From NCBI GenBank assembly GCA_003194525.1, contig NBIV01000106.1, positions 1 to 64,000 on the forward strand: DNA of 64,000 nt, in the 5' to 3' direction. This stretch comes from Gracilariopsis chorda. Its lineage: Eukaryota > Rhodophyta > Florideophyceae > Gracilariales > Gracilariaceae. Numbering within the stretch: the stretch's first letter is position 1; every line of letters starts with the position of its first letter. Positions 34,639 through 46,617 of this stretch are shown here, piece by piece. Both the position numbers and the translations under genes were made by a program. The notes below the pieces were generated by a model. It was given only the letters and a program-made list of their open reading frames with translations. It searched no databases and had not been told where the DNA came from.

Positions 34639-37600
34639 ATGTCAGACTCCGAAATTGAGTCACAATCCACTTCTGGTGTGAAGATCCCGCGCTTCCACGG
34701 TAAGCGGGGCGAAGATTACACCCTCTGGTGACACCTTCTACGTGCGGCTTGTCGAATTAAAGGTGTCTGGAACGTTGTCATGTCAAGTTTCGAGGAGTCA
34801 CCCAGTGCTATAATGACATAAGCGTCTGCTTCTACTGCTACCCAGAACCCCTCCCGTATAGTTGCAAAGCGCGAAAAGGCATGTGCTATCATCATTTTTG
34901 CACTTTTCCATGCCCCATTGCGTGTAGTTAGGGAGGTGGATGAAGACCCCTGTCGCATGCTTCAGCTACTAGATGCGCGATATGCAGCAAACAGGACAGT
35001 GTCTCGTATAGCAGCACAAACGCAGCTGTTCGGAATGTCATATAACGGCCAAAACCTGTCCGAGTATGTGGACCAGATTGCCTCTCTGTTCTCGCAGCTG
35101 TACTGCATGGGCAACGATGCCATTACCGAAATCTCACAAGGCACCCATGTTTCTTGCTTCTATTGAGCCCAGCTGCTCATTGGAGTCAACTGCAGCAGCA
35201 TTTAGGACCAAGGAGATTTCAGAACTCACACGGGACTACGTGGCGACAACCCTGATTGATGAATACGATGCCCGCCAAATGAGTTCAGTCAGTTCTGGTA
35301 GAGGTCGCAGTCGCAAGAAGAAGAGGAACAGGGGTGGTGCCCATATAACTGGACACAGCAAATCATCAAATCGTAACGAAAATGATGGCAATGCATCAGA
35401 TTCAACAACAGTTAACGACCCCACTGGTCGTGCATATGCTGCTGGAAGCAAAAACGGGTACCATTGCACCTTCAGTGAGGGCGATGGACACACTCAAGAC
35501 CGCTGTCACATGAGTAAAGATAACCCTAATAAACCACTTGCCACAAGAGATCTTGGATCAGCTGAAGCTCAACTCAGTCGAAAAGCCCAAGCGCTCCAGA
35601 AAGTCATCACGGAAGGCATCCAAGGTTGAGATTGTTGGAGTTGCAAGTGAGAAGTCATCAGTGGTACCGCCGGTTATTGATTGCATCGACACATTTGCAG
35701 ACAGTGGTCCTACCTCTCATTTCTTCCGTTCTGTATCTGATTTTGTTCCAAACACACTAATTGACATACCATATAAGACAATTGAACTAGCGCACAACAC
35801 TACTGTCACTGCCACCCAATAAGTACATGTCATACTACCCTTCTTTGATGTGAAGCCAGGTTGACTGAAGTACTGCTTGTTCCGAATCATGGATATAACT
35901 TAGTGTCTGTGGGTTGTCTAGCTGGAAACGGTATCCAATCACTGTTCTGTGATAAGGAGGTACGCTTACAATATGAAAATGGGTTTGAAATTGGACATGG
36001 GTCACGTCATCAACGCTCCGGATTATACACCTTGCCCAACCCAATCGCCCATACGGACATATCCAAGATGCTTTCTGCAACGGACGACCGCACAAGTTCA
36101 TTATGGCATCAAAGACTGGCTCATATAAATGAGCATGACCTACAACAGGTTCAGGACCATGTCGACGGAGTCCCAAAGATCAAGTGCATGGAGGAGGTAT
36201 TTCGGTCATGTCGCCTTGGCATACGGACATATCCAAGATGCTTCCTGCAACAGACGACCGCATAAGTTCGTTGTGGCATCGCCGACTGGCACATATGAAT
36301 GAGCATGACCTACAATAGGTTCATAACCATGTCGTCGGAGTACTAAAGATCAAGTGCATGGAGGTGGTATGTCGGTCATTTTGCCTTGGCAAGGCACATA
36401 AGCTGCCATTTCTGGGCAAGTTTACACGAGCCAAGCACGTTGGGGACATTGTGCACTTAGATATTATGGGTCCGTTAGTGCCATCATTCCCAGACCGATT
36501 CCGCTATGCGTCCGGGTTTGTGGATGATCACTCACGATACGCAGTACTTAGGTTCATGATGCAAAGGTGTGAGATCAGTGAAATGTTCCTGGGTGTGAGG
36601 CATAAGCTTAAACGGCTTGGAGGAGAGCATGTGCTTATTCAAAAACTGCACTCTGACAACGCAGAAGAGTACAATGCCTTGCAAAAGAATCCCAAGAACG
36701 GTCTCCCGGAGGTATCTCTTTCTCCCTCGTATACCCCAGAACATAATGCTATTGCAGAGCGCATCAATCACACTATGGTTGAAGCTGCCCGAGCTTTGCT
36801 TATTCAAGCAAATCTTCCAGAATGTTTCTGGTCGTACGCACTAAAACATGTGATTTATGTTTGCAATAGAGTGCCGCACTCCACGACTGTCGTGACTCTG
36901 TATGTGCTACCGACTGAAACTAGGCCTTCTTTGACGTATGTCAGAGTATTCGGATGCGCCGCATACGTATTAAAAATAAATCCGGGCACCAAGTTCAGGT
37001 CTCGTGCACTTGAGGGAGTGTACTTGCAGACTCTTGAGCATAATGTTTACGAGGTTCTAGTTAGTGATGACGACCATATTCCCCGAGTAGTAAGGTCATG
37101 TGATGTCACCTTTTGATGAATTTAGGTTCCCTGGAGCACCATATCTTAGCAACTATGTGGATGACGAGAGTGCATCAGACTATACTGATAGTTCTGAGGA
37201 TGATATGGATGCCATCAGCTCGGATGAGATCTCTGTTCACGATGTTGAGAACGTCATGTCAAACTCAGGAAATGGTATCATAGACCACCCTGAGGCAGCT
37301 ACAGACATGATGGTTGACCCTGCAACATCAAACATTGATGATGCAGAGCACAGTTCTAGTGATGAATAGGGGTCAAATGGCCATGAAGGTGACAATGAAC
37401 AAGTAAATGATGACTCTGAGTCACAGTCACGCTATCCTCGTCGCACCAGGCGTGCACCACAACGCTGGTGGCATATGGCCGGCACGGGCCAATCTGAGGT
37501 TGAGTTTACCACGAGTGATGATCCCTCACTCAAAGAAGCACTGTCTGCAACCCCAACTGAAAGAGAGAAATGGCTGCATGCTATTAATGACGAGTTGACA

Positions 37601-39094
37601 TCTTTAGAAGACAAGGTTATATGGGTTGTGGATGACTCACTAAAGTCCCAGCCCCTACCAACGCATGTCATACATAAGATGAAACGTGATTCAGACGACT
37701 CCGTTGACCAATTTCGAAGTCTATGAGTGGCTGGAGGCAACCACCAGACATTTGGTGAGGACTGCTTAGAGACGTATGCACCAGTTGTTTCGTTCACTTT
37801 GGTTCGCATGTTCTTGTACCTGATGTTGGGCCTGCAGATGTTTCTTGCCCAGGTTCACATAAAGACCGCATTTCGTAATGGTGACCTCAAGGAAGACGTG
37901 TGGGTGATGTCACCGCGTGGCATTGCGGGTCTTAAATCACAATGCTACAAACTGCTAAAGGCTATATACGGGCTTAAGCTGGCTCATCTGGCATGGCATA
38001 CGAAGTTCAGCACAGACATTAAAGGCATAGGTTTTGAAGAATTACCCAGTGCACCATGTGTTTTCAGGCGCAAATTACCTGCTGACACTTATGCATACAT
38101 CCTGGTATACGTGGATGACTTTGTCACATTTAAGCTTAGTGCCGAACAACGTTCTCAGATATTGGAGGAGCTCAAGTCGTTGTATGACCTACGTGTTGAG
38201 ACTCGTGTAAGAATGTATCTTGGTGTTGAGGTAACCTGGAAGATGAACTCCAATGGCCAACTGCTAGGTGTGAAACTTGCATAGCCGTTGTATCTCAGTG
38301 GCCTGTTACGGCAGTTTAGACTTGAGTATAGCAAGCCTTCACGGAGCCCAATGGTGGAATCCTTTTTTTCTTCACTTGATGTGGAGGAGGATAAGTCACC
38401 GTATGAAGTCCAGTTGTATTAGCTAATGATCGGGTCTCTGCTGTACCTGGCATTACGCACCCGTTTGGATATATTGGCACCTGTACTTATCTTAGAACGG
38501 TTCCAGAAAGCACAAACTCGTTATTGTCATCGAGCGGTGAAGCGCGTTCTGAGGTATTTACGTGGCACTACTCACCATGGACTTGTGTATCACTCTGGGA
38601 ACCTTCTGCTGAATGGTTATGTAGACTCGGATTACGTAGGTGATACCACTGATCGGAAGCCTTTGTCTGGCTTTATGATCAAACTAGGTTCATGTGTTTG
38701 TTTCTACGGTGCCCGTAAGCAGGCATCGGTGGCATTGTGTACAGGCAAGTCTGAGTACTACGCATCAGTGATGGCAAGTCAAGGGCTAATGTGGATATCT
38801 CGAGTACTTGAAGAATGTGGATTATTGGCTAATAATAGTACTCCACTACGCACAGAAAACCAATGTGAGATTCAGTGCCCCATTGGTGAGCGTTGCCCCT
38901 CTGGACGTGCCGAACACATTGACGTGAAGACACACTTTATCCGGGACTTGGTCAAAAGCAAGGTGATAAGTGTGGAGTACGTGCCAAGTGAGGACAACGA
39001 TGCTGACATACTCACTAAGCCACTTAGTCCTGCTATGACGCAATTGATCTTGGATAGAGTTGGTCTAAACCAGGAACTCAAGGAGGAGTGTTGA
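34639..39094 (+). pseudogene. N9a copia gag-pol, heavily mutated
   Basis: The full order gag-PR-IN-RT-RNase H can be followed, starting at ATG 34639 (MSDSEIESQSTSG) and ending QELKEEC-stop. Disabling changes include TGG-CGA to TGG-TGA near 34728, a frameshift near 35130, loss of the knuckle's second Cys (CTFSEGDGHTQDRC), a 170-bp tandem duplication at 36050-36389 that shifts the frame, and stops near 37116, 37369, 37726, 38284 and 38420. The RT box reads YVDDFVTF. RNase H from 38426 is open with VDSDYVGDTTDR and HIDVKTHFIRDL. It is an old, inactive member of the LTR-1 lineage. Confidence 0.87.
36050..36389 (+). repeat. 170-bp tandem duplication in integrase region
   Basis: CATACGGACATATCCAAGATG starts at 36050 and again at 36220. 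The copies run to CGGTCAT…GCCTTGGC in each. 170 is not a multiple of three, so the frame shifts. The two copies have diverged at many positions. Confidence 0.9.
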
Positions 39095-39269
39095 TGTTAG
39101 CACATGTTCGAGTGCCTGGTAGTCCTGGCACATCATGGTGCAGCACTTGGAAACAAAGTTTCATATAACGGAGGGCTGTTTTTGAGAGCTGCTTTGCAAA
39201 AGCGCATATGCGTGTGTTCTCAAACCCAACCTGAAACGGGCATATGATTTGCTACCGCATATACTCATA
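39089..39269 (+). repeat. Shared LTR-1b of N9a/N9b, first part
   Basis: TGTTGATGTTAGCACATG to ATACTCATA, cut by the Helitron. It continues at 45323-45966; total 825 bp. It is both the 3' LTR of N9a and the 5' LTR of N9b. Confidence 0.9.
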
Positions 39270-40560
39270 TAACCTACCTAAGAATTGCTCCGACAACGAG
39301 CATGTTGACCCCTTAAGATGCATTAATAAACACACATTTATTTCCCTCCAAATGACTAGCCAATGGTAATCAAAGGATTTTCCCTAGTCGCGCAAATCGG
39401 TCGACCACGTGTACAATCTGTCACTATCGACAACCTCAGCTTCTATCAGCCCCGTTGAACCCCTCTCACACGTGGATATCTCTGGCGGCCAGCGAACAGG
39501 CAAATCCTTGCTGCGTCCAATTAGGTGGTAGTCATCCAATTCCGTGTACACGGTGTCAATTTTCGGGCCAATGGAGCACAAACTGTCCTCCAAAAAAAAA
39601 CCAATTGACATCATGGTGCACATGTGCTTCAATGCAGCCTGTATTATGCACAATTTTTCCAATAATGTTCCCAAATGCGGTAGAATAGCATCCTTACGGT
39701 CTCGCAAAAGCATAGTGTTAGGTAGCTAACCTCTCTTTGGGACATATCGGCCATTGTGTTAGACGATAGTTGAAATGAAGAAGTAGAATGAAATAAGTTG
39801 TAGTTGGCTGCTTGGAAAAAAATTTTCTGCAACTTTAGGGTACGTCCTAGCTTAACTACATAATTGTCATCATATTAGACATTATGTAAAATACAAACGT
39901 ATCCTATTCAAACAACAAAATAAATGAAGTATGGTAAAACGTACGTATACCCTTCTAACAAAAGTAATTATAGTTTACGCAGTGCATACGTACGCTGCGC
40001 AGTAATGCCAACGTATACCCTTCTAGCAAAGGTTTTAATCTATGTATTGCATACGTAGGCCACAAATTTCTGCAAATGTAGAACGCTGTAACAAGAATTG
40101 GCACGGACTACATGTTGCATACGTAAATAAATCGTACTCGATATGTATTGACGTCTGAAACCAAGACCGAATAAGAATGCAATGCATATGTTCTTAGTAA
40201 AGTACTAAATATGTAAACTATCAAGGTACTGCTGGTGTCAGGAACATCTTGAAACAATCAAAACAATATGTATACGTATATGTCAGGCGAGAAACTATTT
40301 TGCAAAACCAGTTCTCTACTTAAGGGGCAGAGACGTTACATGTTCCATCAAAAGATGATGAATAACCATCTCAATCTCTCAACAGTTTCCGCAGTCCAAA
40401 CTGAGCTCTTCTTCGCATTGACCGCCATCACAATGTGGTGGACGCTGGTCAGGAGCTGGCCGTCGTCCAAAAAAAAATATACAACCCGTGCATCATCGAG
40501 ACATAACCGACGAGCTTGTGCAGGTGGACTTAAAAACTAGAAACGAGCTTCCCCAAAAAT
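39270..40560 (+). other. Helitron 5' region, mostly non-coding
   Basis: 1.3 kb with no recognised protein. It includes an AT-rich stretch (39840-40260) with a repeated ACGTATACCCTTCTA at 39943 and 40011 and several GCATACGTA motifs. A 109-codon minus-strand ORF (39713-39384) is open but unidentified. Confidence 0.5.
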
Positions 40561-40563
40561 CTT

Positions 40564-43454
40564 ATGGAACCTCATAACCCTGCAGAGATTTACTTGAACT
40601 CCTCTCATTCTTCCAGCATTCAACAGGAAAGAGATAGGACGGTTATGCAACTGGCTGGGAGACCTCGCCAAGGCATTCATTATGGAGCAAAAAATGTCTG
40701 GGATGCAAGGACAGAAAGTATTCGTCAAGGCCTCGCACGTCCGAGCTCTTCATATGCAGACTACCAACCAATCAATAGCACACTTCCAGTGTGGTGCGGG
40801 ACATGTGGTGCAAACGGCCATCGAGCAACTCGATTTCCTCTCAAAGATTCGGGGTGGGTTCTTTGTATTCGTATGTGCAAGTATTTTGGCGCATTTCTGC
40901 TTGATGCAGTGACCGAAAAAACATGCTTTGGATATAAAAGCCCCAGATTGCTCATAGTTTCTTACACACTAGTGCATATCAATGCGCAATTTAAAGACAT
41001 ATATCGGTTACGTTCTTTTCAAACGCTATCAACACTCTTAAATGTGTTATTTGCAACCTTTGTCACATTCATAGATGTGAAGTACGTTTGGGGTGGAGGT
41101 CCATCAATCCTTCGACTTCAAGGAAATGTTTCTCTTTCTGTTCGTGGCCAGGACATGTGCCACACAATTTATGGTTGGAAGGGCCTCCCAGTCTTAATTC
41201 GCGTGATTATTATTCTTCTTTCATGAGAAAAGTGGCGTGTAACCCGAATATTCGATACTTGGTTCCACGTTTATACGATCTCATGCAACTAAGACCAGAT
41301 ATTGCCCGACAGATATATAGAAATTTGTTCAGACCAGACAAAAGTGTTCGCAGGAGATCAAACGCAGACAAGTCTACTCTTGACATCTCTGCAGACGGTT
41401 TTCAAGAAGGATTAGTTGTCCGGAATTATCAAATTGCCCGTGAAGCCAGAATCGCGGTGAGCTCCGGTGCAGGACCGTTACCAGAAAACAGCCGAGGTAG
41501 ACCTCTTGGAATGAGAGCTTTCGTCGTAGAGCCAAGTGAAATGTCCAGGTCGAAAGCTCCAGTTGCCCAGCTGGTAGGGGGAAGATGATCCCATCACATG
41601 TCAACCGGAAGTATTCGACGTCGAGTTGTCAATTACAAGCGTTTGAAGCCTGATTCAATGTACGCTGGGAAAGGACCTTTCCCACTGCTCTACCATTACG
41701 GTGATATTCATGCCCCGTATAATACAGCAACATATATTTCATCAATGGGTGGGAACAACCGAGACGAAAAGGGTCTAACATGGGCAGAACACTCTAAGCG
41801 AAGACTGTACACCGATAATGTGCTGCTGAACTCTGGTAGTCTTCTTCAGCAATAGTTGCTTCGTACTAGCACAAACATTGAAGACTTGAGAATTCGTTAC
41901 TTTGAAACAGAACAGATGAGAATAGTTGAAGAACGGGAGTTGCGGGCTGGAACCCATACCGGAACAGATGAACTTGGCCATCCCGGTAAACTCTTCTTTC
42001 CAGGTAATCACAAAAACTCTCCGGCGTACTGGAGACAAAAACGACTGGATGTGCAAGCAATGGTTGCTAGACTGGGCTCCCCTACGCTTTTCGTCACAGT
42101 CACAATAGAAGTATGGCGGAAAGAGATGAAAAGGCTTAGTATGGACAACGAAAACACCGGAGCATTTTCTCCATAGGGAGACCGAAGCCGCCTTTTGATA
42201 AACCAGATCTTATTGCAAAAGTGTATAACCTGTATACAAATTCAATCATGAATGATCTACAGAATAATTCAGAAGAGCTCTTTGACTTGAAATGTATTGG
42301 GGATTGCCACCAAACTTGAATTCCAGGAGAGAAATACTCCACATCATCACATTCTTCTTTGGTTAAAGGGGGGCGTAATTGAAGATCCTAAGATCATTGA
42401 AACTTTGATCAAAGCCGAACTGCCTCGGTCTGATTCGACTGAAGACCAAGAACTCCGAAAATTGATGAAGAAATTCAATATGCACAGACACTCTCCATAT
42501 TGCCGTGGTCATACCTCTGACGGGAGGTACAGATTTGGGTATGATCGACAAGAAACTGTGGCTGAAACAACGATAAATGGGTACTCAAACCGACTGACCC
42601 ACCGAAGAAGAAGAACAGAAGATTTGAAAGTGGTTCCCTACAATCCAGATCTCACAATAAAGTACAAAGCTCACATGAATGTTGAAAGAACCCAACGTGG
42701 CAGCGCTGTAGCATATTTGATGAAGTATGCTTTCAAGAGTGCCCAATTACAGGATTTAGTTGTATCAAGTCGAACGGAAAGCCAATCAAGTGCACAGAGC
42801 GACATGCTTCAAAATGAGATCAGGGCGTACATGAGAGTGATAGTGGTGGGCGCGGTTGAAGCTGCATGGATCTTCTTTGAGTTCAGGCATGTTCGCATCA
42901 ATCCAACTGTACAGGCACTTGACATACATCTCCGTGGAGAGCGACAGGTTTTGATTCGAAACGTAAGACTGCCTGGACGTCTGAAGTCTTCTCTGCTGGA
43001 AAGATATTTCAAACGACCTTACCGGTACATGGACTTGGACTACATGACATACTACGAAGCTGTACGTGTATAAGATAGGCTATCCCGCTCTGTACCCGAG
43101 TCTGACTCCACTCGGGATGGAGGAAGTCCACAAATGAACGTCATGCAGCGATCCGAAAATGATCGAACTGTGACTCGAATTAGATTTGCTTCTCCCGCAA
43201 ATCCCGAACTCTTCGCTCTTCTAATATTGCTTATGAACTCTGAATTCAGCTCTTTTGATGATCTGAAACGTGTTGGGAACGAGTCCTACTCGACTTATAG
43301 AGAAGCGGCAGTAGCCTGTGGACTATATATCCATGGTGAAGAGTACAAAATGGCTTTTGATGAGGCATTAAAATACCATTCTACTCTTGCTGAGCTGCGT
43401 TACTTTTTTTCCACTTTCTTTCAACAAGGGGTAAATCCTAAAACTGTGATTTAA
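40564..43454 (+). pseudogene. Helitron Rep domain region, broken
   Basis: Recognisable parts in several frames. A knuckle-like CGTCGANGH lies near 40800. FPGNHKNSPAYWRQKRLD and ARLGSPTLFVTVT (about 41998-42107) are typical of the Helitron N-terminal domain. The HUH-like NTPHHHILLWL is at about 42330-42362. AHMNVERTQRGSAVAYLMKY follows (about 42670-42729), with two Tyr of the YLMKYAFK motif as the likely nicking residues. EAAWIFFEF and the LHPR-like HLRGERQV come next, then FDDLKRVGNESYSTYREAA. Stops near 41588, 41856 and 42176 and a shift near 43073 break it. Rep nicks and rejoins DNA strands during rolling-circle transposition. Confidence 0.82.
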
Positions 43455-43459
43455 AAGCA

Positions 43460-45212
43460 CGAATGAGCTCTAACCGCAGATATAACCGAGAGAAACAGAG
43501 CACAAAGAAGAGAAAAACTACTTCGAAGAATCATTGAGATTTCGGACAGACATGGCGGTCGGCTTATCAGAAATGATGCCATCTTTCATCATAATGTATC
43601 ACAACTTTATCTCAGATAGAGCGAACTGCACTTAGCATAGGAACAAGCTGAAGTACGTCGCAGCTCTTCTTCGAGGTCCAGTTGAAGGTTAAAAGAGCGA
43701 TATGATGATCTGAAAGAAGGCCAGAAGCAAGTTTTTGACAAAGTAATGGGAAAAATACAATACCCAGAGAGAATGGGAGAGTTTGAAAGACTCAACACAC
43801 ACGGAAGCGTTTTTTATTAAAAGGACGAGCGGTCACAGGGAAGAACTATCTCCTATATTTGCTGAGAGCTATTGTTGAGCACGAAGGCCCATTGGTGCAG
43901 ATGACAGCCACGATAAGTATTGCTGCTGCCCTATAGGAAGGCGGAAGAACTTTGCATAGTTTTCTTGGATTGGGAGTTGATGACAACAAAGATTCGCAAA
44001 GTAGAGCGAGCGTCGCACACTTTCCAAGTACGGACCACGATCACAGAGATCAGAACTAATACGGAAGACTGTTTTGCTGGTAATCGATGAAGCTTGAATG
44101 TGCCCGAAAATGCTGTTCGAGATTGTGAACATCGTACTGAAGGACGTAAGAAACTCTACGAAAGACTTTATAAGCATGGTCGTAGTTATGGCAGGCGACT
44201 ATATGCAACTGCTTCCAGTGGTTCCAAGAACGAAAACAGTAGCCGAAAGTGATGGAACAATTCGTATTTTTCCAGTGAGTCTCCTGCAGGAGCTTCCATG
44301 GTACTCTTGCAAGCTTTGGGACAGAAGATTCAAATTTAGTTGCCTTACAGAACACTTTCGTGAACAAGATGATCCATGTTCTGCAAAAGGTTTGCTCAGT
44401 CTTGGTCGTGGGACGTTTACAGCATCGGAAAAGCTTCCACTCATGTCTACGTCTGATATACACGAAGCATACAAGTTGCTTTGGAAATGGTTACAACACG
44501 GAAGAAAGAATATGTCAAGCTCAACCGATTGATTGTTGTGCCAACAAATCAATTGGTGGAGGAACATAACCAGAACGCATTGGAGTATTTCCCAGGAAGT
44601 ATGTTTGACTTGAAGTCTGCAACAACGATCGTTCCCAACCGAGGGCCAATCGGTGAAAACTTTCACAAAAATAGTATCATTGGACCTGAAATGAGGTATA
44701 ACTACGCTCAAACTGTAGTCCCGCACCACCATTTGAAACTGAAGTGGTGTGTTCCTGTTATGGTGATTCGAAATGTACTTCATCCGCAATTGGTGAATGG
44801 AAAGATATTTATCACTACCAGCATTTCTCGCAGATTGATTCGACTTTTGGGCATTGATGAACATGGGGAAATTCAGCAAAGATTTTTACTGCAACGCATT
44901 GACTTTGTTTTTGAGTTTGCGTATGTAAAAGTCAAACGTAGACAGTTTCCCATCAGATTGGCATTTGCAGCAACTGTGCATAAAGCGCAAGGACAAACGC
45001 TGAAGAAAATGATAATTGACTTTCGAACAAACCTTTTTTCGCCAGGTCAGGTCTATGTTAGACTTTCGCGTGTGATAAAATCTGAAGATGTGTTACTGCG
45101 GCATAATGAAGAAGAGACGCCCCAAAATGCGCATTATTTCTATCCAATGCCAATGAGCATCAAAAACCCTGTTCTACAAAAAGCTGTAGACTTTGTAGAG
45201 GGGCCTCATTAA
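43460..45212 (+). pseudogene. Helitron Pif1-like helicase region, broken
   Basis: Walker A in degenerate form GRAVTGKN at 43823-43846, then MTATISIAAAL and GGRTLHSFLGLG, Walker B VIDEA at 44080-44094 followed at once by TGA (44095-44097), VVMAGDYMQLLPVVP, and LTEHFREQ. After a frameshift near 44500 come LNRLIVVPTNQLV, LVNGKIF, FAATVHKAQGQTL and GQVYVRLSRV, ending at 45212. These are Pif1/RecD-type superfamily 1B motifs. The helicase would unwind DNA behind the nick. Its direct linkage to the Rep region is the hallmark of Helitrons and argues against a host PIF1 gene. Confidence 0.85.
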
Positions 45213-45296
45213 ATTGATATAGTTTAGGTTAGGCATATACCAAAACTTGTGCGGATATTTTATGCAATATTTTGGCTGCGGCGCGAGGTGGCACCT

Positions 45297-45311
45297 GCGG
45301 CCGAAGGCCGC
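45297..45311 (+). other. Helitron 3'-terminal hairpin
   Basis: GCGGCC-GAA-GGCCGC, a perfect 6-bp stem, ending 11 nt before the element's right end. It matches the position of the terminator hairpin in Helitrons. Confidence 0.85.
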
Positions 45312-45322
45312 TTTTCCTTCTA

Positions 45323-45966
45323 TGCCATGTAATGGTTACGAGTGTTGTGCATCGTATGGGTCATGGGCATGGAACTGGCCACTTGGCATAAGGTGAATGG
45401 GGATGGTACTTAGGAATATGTGTGGCTACGTCCAGTTTACAGGTACATGCAGGTGTTGCATAGGTGCAGTTGTGCAAGTAAGCACGTGCCATGCACACAA
45501 CACACATAGGGTATGTACATGGATGCGGTGGCATGTGAATTTGTGCTTTGTCATATTCATGCTAATTCAAGTAAGTGTTTACACAGTGCTGTCACATGCT
45601 GGCTCATTGTTGGAATGACTGGTTCACTTATTGCGCATTGTTGGATGCTTGGTTCACTTCGTGTGCTTTGTTGTAATGTGTTATTATGTTGTTATGCATG
45701 GTGTTACTTAGCTGTAATCAGTGTGTGCAACCCTTATTGTGTTATGTTTGATTATGATTGGTAGTATTGGGTATCCGCACTTCGTGGTGTAGGGTTTTCT
45801 TGTAGTGGTAGTGCGAACTAGAGGTGTTTTATAAGACTCTGACGTTGCAGTACCAAGTAAACTCGCCCCCAAGCCTGGCAACCTTCACTCTTTATTTTCT
45901 TTCTTTCTTTCATTTTCATATCCGTCAAAGCCCAACATCATCTATCAACATCATAACACATCAACA
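45323..45966 (+). repeat. Shared LTR-1b of N9a/N9b, second part
   Basis: Resumes TGCCATGTAATGG and ends CATAACACATCAACA at 45966, directly followed by a PBS. The TATA box is altered (TTTTATAAG near 45826). Confidence 0.9.
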
Positions 45967-45980
45967 GGTTATGGGCCCAG
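45967..45980 (+). promoter_or_regulatory. Primer binding site of N9b
   Basis: GGTTATGGGCCCAG on the plus strand right after the LTR. It shows that the LTR acts as 5' LTR for the element to the right. Confidence 0.92.
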
Positions 45981-46617
45981 AGCGTCGATACTTGCATAAG
46001 TTGCTCCGTTTCAACTTCTTTTATTTTTGCATGTGCGCGTAAGATCGAGCTGATATCCCGCAAGAGACCAGCAGGCGTTAACTGGTGAAAGCATATCGCG
46101 CTTGTTAATAACCTCCCTGGAACGTTTCGTGCGGATTGAGCACCCTACTCGTGAAGTGCGTGGAGTAGGGCAGGTCGAAGAAAATGGCACCTCACACCTG
46201 GAGAGAGCATCCAGAGTCCAGGGGTTCAACCCTTAGGGTAGCGGCGATAATGTTTCCTGTCAGTGCGCCTGCTTTTGCGAAGTTTCATCTTTTCTTTTCT
46301 TTTCTGAGTGTGGTGCACAGCTGCTCATGAGTATACTCCGGGCGTAGAGTACCCGGACTCCTCCTGTGATTTGCATACGGAACTCGTCCCACTGAGTGTT
46401 GAGACCTTGTTACACGGTCTCCGCTGGCATCCGAGCTTTTGAATGTCGACAAATCTCCACTCCAGTATCTATTTCTTAGTTTGACATCAGCTACAATTCG
46501 GCAGCTCTACCGCAATCAATCTCTTTAATCCCAGCTGATCGTTGATTCAAGGCATTGAGTCCCCCACTCTGCTACATTTGTATTGTTTACTTTGGTATTT
46601 AAACTACTTCTGGAACA
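45981..46617 (+). other. N9b leader
   Basis: Leader between PBS and gag. The palindrome region has decayed (ACGGAACTCGTCCC). Confidence 0.65.

Larger units (their letters stand above)
39270..45322 (+). mobile_element. Helitron-type rolling-circle transposon
   Basis: About 6.05 kb inserted in an LTR-1b. The intact LTR reads ACTCATATGC; here ACTCA-TA lies on the left and TGCC on the right, which fits the A|T target of Helitrons with no target duplication. It encodes a Rep (HUH)-Pif1 helicase protein, now broken. A perfect GC-rich hairpin lies 11 nt from the right end. The ends (TAACC… and …CTTCTA) are not the canonical TC…CTRR, so this is a divergent or Helentron-like group, or the ends have mutated by a base or two. 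Confidence 0.85.

Noticed and set aside
40564..41226. 220-codon ORF as an intact gene
   Set aside because: It runs through the Helitron Rep region partly out of frame. Only short pieces look like protein.
43460..45212. Host PIF1 helicase gene
   Set aside because: It lies inside the Helitron boundaries, directly after HUH Rep motifs, and is broken by stops.
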